In this document: positions 30,774-36,861 of the stretch, one piece after another
How positions within the stretch are numbered: the stretch's first letter is position 1
How the letters are laid out: every line of letters begins with the position of its first letter
From: Actinomycetota bacterium
GTDB taxonomy: Bacteria > Actinomycetota > Thermoleophilia > Solirubrobacterales > 70-9
DNA length: 36,861 nucleotides
Reading direction: 5' to 3'
Assembly: GCA_018268575.1 (NCBI GenBank)
Contig: JAFDWF010000033.1
Span: 1-36,861 of the forward strand
The notes under the pieces: model-generated
Databases searched by the model: none
Seen by the model: only the letters and a program-made list of their open reading frames with translations
Told to the model about the DNA's origin: nothing
Made by a program: the position numbers and the translations under genes

Positions 30774-31795
30774 GCCGTGCCGCCGAGGGCCGCGCTGGCG
30801 CGGGCGGGGCAGCGGCGACGATCGACGTCGACCAGGCGCTCTCCCTCTACCGCCAGATGGTCTTGATCCGCGGCGTCGAGGTCGAGATCGAAACGCTGCA
30901 CAAACGCGGCCGGATGACCGGGTCCTTCCACTCCTCGATGGGACAGGAGGCCTGCGCCGCCGGCGTCTGCGCGGCGCTCCGCCAGAGCGACATCGTCACC
31001 AGTAACCACCGCGGCCACGGGCACGCGGTGGCCAAGGGCATCCCGATCGAGGGGATCTTCGCCGAGCTCTTCGGCCGCTCCACCGGGGTCAGCGGCGGGC
31101 GCGGCGGCTCGATGCACCTCCATCACCGAGAGAGCGGCTTCCTCGGCGAGAACGCGATCGTCGCCGGCGGCCTGCCCTGGGCCGGCGGTGCCGCCTGGGC
31201 GCGCAAGAAACGCGGCCTCACCGACGTCGGCGTCGCCTTCATCGGCGACGGCGGATTCGCCCAGGGGGTCACCCACGAGGTCCTGCTGATGGCGAGGTAC
31301 TGGGAGGCGCCCCTGGTCATCGTCTGCGAAAACAACGGCCTGGCCCACTCGATGGCCTCCGAACGCCTCTTCGGCGAGCCGGGCAGCATCACCAGGATCG
31401 TCGAGGCCACCGGGGTCCGCTCCGAGTTCGTCGACGGCCGCGACGTCATCGCGGTGGCCGAGACGGCGGCCGCGATGGTCGAGCACGCCCGCACGGTCGG
31501 CCCCGCCTTCATCGAGTGCCAGGTGTTCAGGGTGAAGCCGCACAGCCTCAGCGATCCCGACTACCGCTACCGGGAGAAGGACGCCGGCCAGGCGTGGCTC
31601 GAGACCCACGACCCGATCCTCGCCCTCCGCCGGCGGCTCGGCGAGGACCAGGGCGAGGCGCTCGATCGCATCGACGCCGAGGTGGCCGAGGAGGTCGCCG
31701 CCGCCTCGGCGGCCGCCGAGGCGGCACCGCAGACCCCGGTCGAGGCCGCCCTCGAAAACGTCTACCTGACTGCGGAGCTGAACAAGAATGGCTGA
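30770..31795 (+). CDS. TPP-dependent dehydrogenase E1 component, alpha subunit
   Basis: This 341-residue E1 alpha belongs to an alpha2-beta2 2-oxoacid/acetoin dehydrogenase. Seen: 'MTGSFHSSMGQEACAAGVC', 'SNHRGHGHAVAKG', and the TPP-Mg motif from 'GDGGFAQGVTHEVLL' to 'VCENN' (about 159-192), then 'HSLSDPDYRYR' in the phosphorylation-loop region of pyruvate-dehydrogenase alpha chains. The short length and 'GRGGSMHLHH' are nearer to AcoA (acetoin) and branched-chain-type enzymes. It overlaps the preceding gene (ATGA) and the beta subunit by 8 nt, giving coupled synthesis of the two halves. The substrate is not certain. Confidence 0.9.
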   Translation: MSRAAEGRAGAGGAAATIDVDQALSLYRQMVLIRGVEVEIETLHKRGRMTGSFHSSMGQEACAAGVCAALRQSDIVTSNHRGHGHAVAKGIPIEGIFAELFGRSTGVSGGRGGSMHLHHRESGFLGENAIVAGGLPWAGGAAWARKKRGLTDVGVAFIGDGGFAQGVTHEVLLMARYWEAPLVIVCENNGLAHSMASERLFGEPGSITRIVEATGVRSEFVDGRDVIAVAETAAAMVEHARTVGPAFIECQVFRVKPHSLSDPDYRYREKDAGQAWLETHDPILALRRRLGEDQGEALDRIDAEVAEEVAAASAAAEAAPQTPVEAALENVYLTAELNKNG

Positions 31796-32768
31796 GCTGA
31801 AATACGCCGAGGCGGTCCGCGCCGCCCTCGCCGCCGAGATGCAGGCGGACGAGGACGTGCTGATCATGGGCGAGGAGGTGGGCGCCCTCGGCGGCGTCTT
31901 CACCACCACCAAAGACCTGATCGAGCAGTTCGGCCCCGAGCGGGTGATCGACACGCCGATCAGCGAGAGCGGCTTCGTCGGCTGGTCGATCGGCCTGGCC
32001 GCCGAGGGCTTCCGACCGGTGGTCGAGATCATGTTCTCCGACTTCGTCCTGCTGGCGCTCGACCAGATCATCAACCTGGGCGCCAAGGTGCGCTTCATGA
32101 GCAACGGCCAGTTCAACGTCCCGCTGGTGATCCGGATGCCGGGTGGCGGCGGCACCAACCACGGCCCGCAGCACTCGCAGAGCCTCGAGTCGATCTTCGC
32201 CCAGGTGCCGGGCCTGATCGTGGCGATGCCGGCGACCGCCGCCGACGCCTACTGGATGCTGCGCGACTCGATCCGCTGCGACGACCCGGTCATCTTCATC
32301 GAGAGCAAAGGCCTCTACTTCCGCGAGAAGGGCGAGGTCGACGAGAGCGAGGGGCCGCGTGGCTTCGGCGCCCGGGTCGCCCGCCCCGGCACCGACATCA
32401 CCGTGGTCAGCGCCGCCCGCATGCTGCACCGCTGCATCGAGGCCGCCGATGCCCTGGCGGCCGCCGGGGGGCCGTCCTGCGAGGTGATCGACCTGCGCTA
32501 CATCTGGCCGCTCGACACCGACACGATCGCCGCCTCGCTGGCCAAGACGAACAAGCTGGCGGTGATCCACGAGCCGGTCGAATTCAGCGGCTGGGGCGGC
32601 GAGGTCGCCGCCTGGGCGGCCGCCTCGCAGTTCGAGCAGCTCGACGGGCCGATCGCCAGGCTGGGTGCCAGGCGGGTGCCGATCCCGTTCCAGCCGCACC
32701 TCGAGGACGAGGTCGTGCCGAGCGTCGCGCGGATCGAAGCGACCTTGAGCGATCTTCACGGATACTGA
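31788..32768 (+). CDS. TPP-dependent dehydrogenase E1 component, beta subunit
   Basis: The 326-residue E1 beta partner has 'EDVLIMGEEVGALGGVF' at its N-terminus (TPP aminopyrimidine Glu), 'DTPISESGFVGWSIGLA', 'MPGGGGTNHGPQHSQSLES' and 'CEVIDLRYIWPLDTDTI', a full match to the family's transketolase-like and C-terminal domains. It overlaps the alpha-subunit gene by 8 nt. The E2 partner lies on the opposite strand under the shared control region. With no E3 gene here, dihydrolipoamide dehydrogenase must come from another locus. Confidence 0.92.
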   Translation: MAELKYAEAVRAALAAEMQADEDVLIMGEEVGALGGVFTTTKDLIEQFGPERVIDTPISESGFVGWSIGLAAEGFRPVVEIMFSDFVLLALDQIINLGAKVRFMSNGQFNVPLVIRMPGGGGTNHGPQHSQSLESIFAQVPGLIVAMPATAADAYWMLRDSIRCDDPVIFIESKGLYFREKGEVDESEGPRGFGARVARPGTDITVVSAARMLHRCIEAADALAAAGGPSCEVIDLRYIWPLDTDTIAASLAKTNKLAVIHEPVEFSGWGGEVAAWAAASQFEQLDGPIARLGARRVPIPFQPHLEDEVVPSVARIEATLSDLHGY

Positions 32769-32780
32769 GAGGAGCGCTGC

Positions 32781-34895
32781 GTGACCCGATTTGCAGTCGA
32801 TACCGGCGGCACCTTCACCGACCTCGTGATCGAGGACGACGAGGGTCGTCTGGAGAGCCATAAGAGCCCGACCACGCCGAGCGACCCGGTGCAGGGGATC
32901 CTCGACGTCTTCGCCGTCGCCGCCGCGGTCCACGGGCGCCCGGTCGAGGAGCTCCTCGGTGGCGGCTCGGTCCTGATCCACGGCACCACCCGCGGCCTGA
33001 ACGCGGTGCTCACCGGCAACGCCGCGCGGACCGGGCTGCTCGCCACCGCAGGCCACCCGGACCTGCTCCTGCTCCGCGAGGGCGGTCGCTCCGACATCTT
33101 CGACCTCAGCATCCCCTACCCGGAGCCCTACATCCCGCGGTCGCTCACCTACGAGGTGCCGGAGCGGATCTCCTCGAGCGGCGACGTCGTCAAGCCGCTG
33201 GCCGAGGAGGAGATGGCGGCGGTGTTCGGGCAGATGCGCGAGGCCGAGGTCGAGGCGGTGGCGGTCTGCCTGCTCTGGTCGATCGCCAACCCGGTCCACG
33301 AGCTCCGCCTCGGCGAGCTGTTGGAGCAGGAGCTCCCCGGCGTGCCGTTCACGCTCTCGCACCAGCTGAACCCGTGCATCCGCGAGTACCGGCGGGCGTC
33401 CTCCGCCGCGATCGACGCCTCGCTGAAGCCGGTGATGACCGACTACATCGGCAACCTGCGCGACCGCCTCCGCGACGCCGGCTTCCGCGGCCGCCTGCTG
33501 GTCGTCACCTCGGCCGGCGGTGCCCTCGACGCCGAGGAAGTCGCCGACGCCCCGATCCACGCGCTGAACTCGGGCCCCTCGATGGCACCGGTCGCCGGCC
33601 GCCGGATCATCGCCGAGGACCCCGACGAGGAGATGGCGATCGTCGCCGACACCGGCGGCACCTCCTACGACGTCAGCGTCGTCCGCCACGGCCGCATCCC
33701 CTGGACGCGCGAGTCGTGGATCGGCAAGCCCTACTTCGGCCACATGACCGGCTTCCCCTCGGTCGACGTGCGCAGCGTCGGCGCCGGCGGTGGCAGCATC
33801 GCCTCGGTCGACGCAGGCGGCCTCCTGCGGGTCGGCCCGGAGAGCGCCGCCGCCGACCCCGGTCCGGTCTGCTACGGCAAAGGCGGCACCCACCCGACCG
33901 TCACCGACGCCTGCCTGGCGCTCGGGCTGCTGAACCCCGATTACTTCCTCGGCGGTCGCCGGTCCGTCGACCTGGAGGCGGCCCGCGAGGCCCTCGCGCG
34001 CGAGGTCGGCGAGCCGCTCGGCCTCGACGTGCGCGAGGCTGCGGCCGCGGTGCTGCGGGTTGCCACCGAGCGGATGGTCAGCGCGATCGAGGAGATCACG
34101 ATCCACGAGGGCATCGACCCGACCCGGGCGGCGCTGATCGGGGGCGGCGGAGCGGCCGGCTTCAACACCGTCGCGATCGGCCGCCAGCTCGGCTGTCGCA
34201 AGGTGATCGTGCCGCCGACCGGGCCGGTCCTGAGCGCCTCCGGCGCGATCATCTCCGAGCTGACCCGGAGCTTCGAGATCGCCTCCGCGGCCGAGGACCG
34301 GACCTTCGACTACGACGCGGTGAACGCGGTGCTCGAGGAGCTCGGCGGGCGGGCCCAGGAGTTCATCGACGGCCCTGGCGGAGGATCCGAGGACAGCGTC
34401 ATCGAGTACTCGGTCGAGGCACGCTATCCCCACCAGGTCTGGGAGCTGGAGGTGCCGCTGCGCGGCGAGCGGATCGTCGACGAGGCGGCCTTGCGGGCGC
34501 TCTGCGACGACTTCCATGCGGTGCACCGCCAGGTGTTCGCGGTGGCCGACGAGGGCTCCCGGATCGAGTTCCAGAGCTGGCACGCCCGCGCCGCCTGCCG
34601 ACTGGCGGAGCGCTCCAAGGTCGAGGCGGTCGTCGCCCCGGCCGAGCCGGTCCGCCGCGAGATCTACCTGCCCGGCGCCGGCGCGATCGGGGCCGACGTA
34701 TGGCGGCTCGAGTCGGTGCCGGTGGCCCGGCCGCTGGTCGGCCCGGCGATCGTCGAGTCGGAGACCACCACCGTCGTCATCGACCCGGGCGTCCCCTTCG
34801 AACGACGTACCGACGGGGCGCTCCACATGGACACCGCAGGGCGGGGCGGCGAGGCGCGGCCGGTTGCACCGAACTACGACTCGAAGGAGAAGTGA
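32781..34895 (+). CDS. hyuA: Hydantoinase/oxoprolinase family protein, subunit A (HyuA)
   Basis: This 704-residue ATP-dependent subunit belongs to the family that includes N-methylhydantoinase A, 5-oxoprolinase and acetone/acetophenone carboxylase. The actin-like nucleotide fold begins with 'FAVDTGGTFTDLVIEDD', followed by 'LIHGTTRGLNAVLTGN' and 'VTSAGGALDAEEVADAPI'. A second phosphate loop lies in 'IVADTGGTSYDVSVV', and 'VGAGGGSIASVDAGG' and 'GPVLSASGAI' are typical. The GTG start follows GAGAGGAG and a 12-nt gap after E1 beta. It overlaps the B subunit (TGATG). Whether it hydrolyses a cyclic amide or carboxylates a ketone cannot be decided; the dehydrogenase context makes a carboxylase role worth testing. 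Confidence 0.9.
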   Translation: MTRFAVDTGGTFTDLVIEDDEGRLESHKSPTTPSDPVQGILDVFAVAAAVHGRPVEELLGGGSVLIHGTTRGLNAVLTGNAARTGLLATAGHPDLLLLREGGRSDIFDLSIPYPEPYIPRSLTYEVPERISSSGDVVKPLAEEEMAAVFGQMREAEVEAVAVCLLWSIANPVHELRLGELLEQELPGVPFTLSHQLNPCIREYRRASSAAIDASLKPVMTDYIGNLRDRLRDAGFRGRLLVVTSAGGALDAEEVADAPIHALNSGPSMAPVAGRRIIAEDPDEEMAIVADTGGTSYDVSVVRHGRIPWTRESWIGKPYFGHMTGFPSVDVRSVGAGGGSIASVDAGGLLRVGPESAAADPGPVCYGKGGTHPTVTDACLALGLLNPDYFLGGRRSVDLEAAREALAREVGEPLGLDVREAAAAVLRVATERMVSAIEEITIHEGIDPTRAALIGGGGAAGFNTVAIGRQLGCRKVIVPPTGPVLSASGAIISELTRSFEIASAAEDRTFDYDAVNAVLEELGGRAQEFIDGPGGGSEDSVIEYSVEARYPHQVWELEVPLRGERIVDEAALRALCDDFHAVHRQVFAVADEGSRIEFQSWHARAACRLAERSKVEAVVAPAEPVRREIYLPGAGAIGADVWRLESVPVARPLVGPAIVESETTTVVIDPGVPFERRTDGALHMDTAGRGGEARPVAPNYDSKEK

Positions 34896-36637
34896 TGGAC
34901 GGCGTCCGCATGGCCGTGATCAGCAACCGCTTCAACGCGGTGGTGGCGAGCATGATGAACACGATCTTCCGTTCCAGCCGGTCGGGCGTCCTCAACAGCG
35001 CGCACGATTTCTCCTGCTGTGTGATCACCCGCGACCACGAGCTGGTGATGGGGGCGGAGAGCCTGCCGATCCACATGATGAGCGGGCCCGACCTGATCTC
35101 CAGGGCGATCGCCGAGACGCACCCCGACCTGAAGGCCGGCGACGCCTTCCTGCACAACTCCCCCTACAACGGCAACTCCCATCCGGCCGACCACTCGATG
35201 CTGGTGCCGGTCGTCGACGAGCAGGGCGAGCATCGCTTCTCGGTCCTCGCCAAGGCCCACCAGGCCGACTGCGGCAACTCGCAGCCGACCACCTACATGG
35301 CCTCGGCGAAGGACGTCTACGAGGAGGGGGCGCTGCTCTTCGACGCGGTCCGGATCCAGTCCGACTACCAGGACCTCGAGGACGTGCTGAGGACCTGCAA
35401 ACTGCGGATCCGCGTGCCCGAGCAGTGGTGGGGGGATTACCTCGCCCTGCTCGGGGCGGTGCGGGTCGGCGAGCGCCGGCTGCTCGAGATCGGGGCCGAG
35501 TTCGGCTGGGAGGAGATCGGCTCCTTCGTCGCGGAGTGGTTCGACTACAGCGAGCGGGCGATGGACGCCGCGATCCGCGACCTGCCCGCCGGGAAGCTGC
35601 GGGTGACGAGTCGGCACGACCCGTTCCCGGCGATCCCGGACGGGCTCGAGATCGGCGCCGACATCGACGTGCGGAGCGATCGGGGCGAGATCGCGATCGA
35701 CCTGCGCGACAACCCCGACTGCCTCGACAACGGGATCAACCTGACCGAGTCGACGGCGAAGACCGCGGCGATGATCGGCGTCTTCAACAGCATCGGCGCG
35801 GACGTGCCGCCGAACGCCGGCTCCTACCGGCGGATCAAGGTCGAGCTGCGCGAGGGGTGCGCGGTCGGCATCCCCGTGCATCCCCACAGCTGCTCGGCGG
35901 CGACCACCAACCTGGCCGATCGGCTCGCCAATGCGGTCCAGCGCGGGATGTCGGAGCTGCGCGACGACATCGGCTTGGCCGAGTGCGGCGCCTGCATCCC
36001 GGCCGCCGCCGCGGTCGTCTCCGGCCGCGATCCGCGCGCCGGGGGAGAGAGCTTCGTCAACCAGATGTTCCTCGCGGTGACCGGCGGCGCGGGCGCGCCC
36101 GCGGTCGACGGCTGGCTGACGATGTTCCACGTCGGCTGCGGCGGGATGCTGCGGCGCGACTCGATCGAGGTCGCCGAGATGACCCATCCGCTGCTGGTCG
36201 ACGTGCAGAAGATCCTCGCCGACTCCGAGGGCGCCGGCCGCTTCCGCGGCGCCCCCTCGGCGATCGTCGAGTACGGCCCGCTGGGCACCGACATGACCGT
36301 CGCCTACGGCGCCGACGGCGCCGCCAATCCCGCCCTCGGAGCCCGCGGCGGCCTCGCCGGCGGCCCGACCCGCCACGCCCGCCGAGCCGCCGACGGGACC
36401 CTCAGCGACCTCCCCTCCTACGGCCTCGTCAACCTCGCCGACGGCGAATCGATCGTCTCGATCACCGGCGCCGGCGGCGGCTACGGCCCGCCCGGCGAGC
36501 GCGACCCGGAGATGGTCCGCCACGACGTGGTCGAAGGCTGGGTGAGCGCCGCTCGCGCCCGCGAGGTCTACCGCGTCGCGATCGGCGACGACGGCCAGGT
36601 CGACGAGCAGGCGACCGCGCAGCTGCGCTCGGGCTGA
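34895..36637 (+). CDS. hyuB: Hydantoinase/oxoprolinase family protein, subunit B (HyuB)
   Basis: The 580-residue B subunit is the obligate partner of HyuA. Seen: 'SRSGVLNSAHDFSCCVI', 'GDAFLHNSPYNGNSHPADH', 'LRDNPDCLDNGINLTES' and the C-terminal 'YGPPGERDPEMVRHDVVEGW', all typical of the family. ATG 34895 shares a base with the HyuA stop, and TCGAAGGAGAAG upstream supplies the SD. It is the last gene of the operon; an inverted repeat follows 100 nt after the stop. No small third subunit, as found in acetone carboxylase, is visible before the window ends. Confidence 0.9.
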   Translation: MDGVRMAVISNRFNAVVASMMNTIFRSSRSGVLNSAHDFSCCVITRDHELVMGAESLPIHMMSGPDLISRAIAETHPDLKAGDAFLHNSPYNGNSHPADHSMLVPVVDEQGEHRFSVLAKAHQADCGNSQPTTYMASAKDVYEEGALLFDAVRIQSDYQDLEDVLRTCKLRIRVPEQWWGDYLALLGAVRVGERRLLEIGAEFGWEEIGSFVAEWFDYSERAMDAAIRDLPAGKLRVTSRHDPFPAIPDGLEIGADIDVRSDRGEIAIDLRDNPDCLDNGINLTESTAKTAAMIGVFNSIGADVPPNAGSYRRIKVELREGCAVGIPVHPHSCSAATTNLADRLANAVQRGMSELRDDIGLAECGACIPAAAAVVSGRDPRAGGESFVNQMFLAVTGGAGAPAVDGWLTMFHVGCGGMLRRDSIEVAEMTHPLLVDVQKILADSEGAGRFRGAPSAIVEYGPLGTDMTVAYGADGAANPALGARGGLAGGPTRHARRAADGTLSDLPSYGLVNLADGESIVSITGAGGGYGPPGERDPEMVRHDVVEGWVSAARAREVYRVAIGDDGQVDEQATAQLRSG

Positions 36638-36737
36638 GCGGCAGGCCCACTCTCGGGCTGGGGCTCGGGGTGAGCTGGCGGCTGGGGGAGGGCGCGGGAC
36701 GGCGAGGGTCCGGGCCGGACCGTCGGAGCTCGGGCGC

Positions 36738-36791
36738 CCGGCCTTTTCGGAGGCGACCCGGGCAGGCTGTGGCCGCCTCCGAAAAGGCCGG
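36738..36791. repeat. Long perfect inverted repeat downstream of hyuB
   Basis: CCGGCCTTTTCGGAGGCG (36738-36755) and its exact reverse complement (36774-36791) flank an 18-nt loop. In RNA this is a very stable 18-bp stem 100 nt after the hyuB stop. No T-run follows the stem on either strand, so it is not a classical intrinsic terminator. It may protect the 3' end or act as a stem-only terminator. The rest of 36638-36861 contains no gene I can support. Confidence 0.6.
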
Positions 36792-36861
36792 GACATGGGG
36801 AGACGGCGGAGGGTCCGGGCGAGCCGCGGGGATCGTGGAGGGAGGCGCGCCGGAGACGGAG

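Noticed and set aside
31548..34826. Minus-strand open frame of nearly 1100 codons
   Set aside because: It lies antisense to E1 beta and HyuA, which are clearly real; very high GC removes stops from the antisense frames, and the translation is Arg/Asp/Gly/His-rich with no family resemblance.
36738..36791. Intrinsic terminator after hyuB
   Set aside because: The stem is strong but the only T-run lies inside the arm, not after the stem, so I list it as an inverted repeat only.
1..36861. CRISPR arrays, insertion sequences, integrases, toxin-antitoxin or other defence genes
   Set aside because: No regularly spaced repeats, transposase motifs or defence-type domains were found on reading both strands.

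Overview
This window is high-GC chromosomal DNA with GTG/ATG starts, dense overlapping operons and several start codons without Shine-Dalgarno (SD) signals. It looks actinobacterial. The collagen-like protein at 9745-10455 (one membrane segment, then repeated 'NSVGAAQIRKGAVRS'-type linkers and Gly-X-Y repeats) is of a style common in Thermoleophilia/Solirubrobacterales, so that is my best guess; there is no rRNA or other strict marker to prove it. No tRNA, rRNA, CRISPR array, transposase or phage gene was recognised.

Left part (1-11215): a 2-keto-4-pentenoate-hydratase-like gene diverges from a glycolate utilisation operon, glcD-glcE-glcF-aceB. Its products would oxidise glycolate to glyoxylate and condense this with acetyl-CoA to malate. 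A convergent GntR/FCD regulator follows, then an MmyB-type XRE regulator divergent from an aldo/keto reductase, a methyltransferase, the collagen-like surface protein and an HxlR regulator.

Middle part (about 11.46-25.14 kb): a block that by eye is less GC-rich than its flanks and is tied together by one repeated operator, a palindrome built on TACGTAGTA. I find seven copies, all in intergenic DNA in front of genes of the block. The block encodes a LacI-family repressor (the likely reader of the operator), a BMP-type lipoprotein with a double ATPase and two permeases (nucleoside-type ABC importer), a PfkB kinase, a pyruvate kinase, a TrpF-like TIM barrel that has lost the catalytic cysteine, an aldehyde dehydrogenase, a HAD phosphatase, an HD phosphohydrolase with a frameshift, and an EamA exporter. 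I read it as one regulon for uptake, phosphorylation and oxidation of a nucleoside- or sugar-like compound by a route I cannot assign to a known pathway. It is the best candidate here for an undescribed system.

Right part (25.4-36.9 kb): an exported protein of unknown role, a cupin, and a truncated adenylate-cyclase N-terminus. Then come two divergent units: E2 acyltransferase plus a short-chain dehydrogenase on the minus strand, and on the plus strand a diaminopentanoate-dehydrogenase-like protein, E1 alpha, E1 beta, HyuA and HyuB. A near-perfect palindrome sits on the E2 promoter between them. No E3 gene is present, so this branch must borrow a dihydrolipoamide dehydrogenase from elsewhere.

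A signal cutting across the window is glutamate codon choice. Exported proteins use GAA almost exclusively while cytoplasmic neighbours use GAG, and the switch occurs inside one permease gene at its putative extracellular loop.
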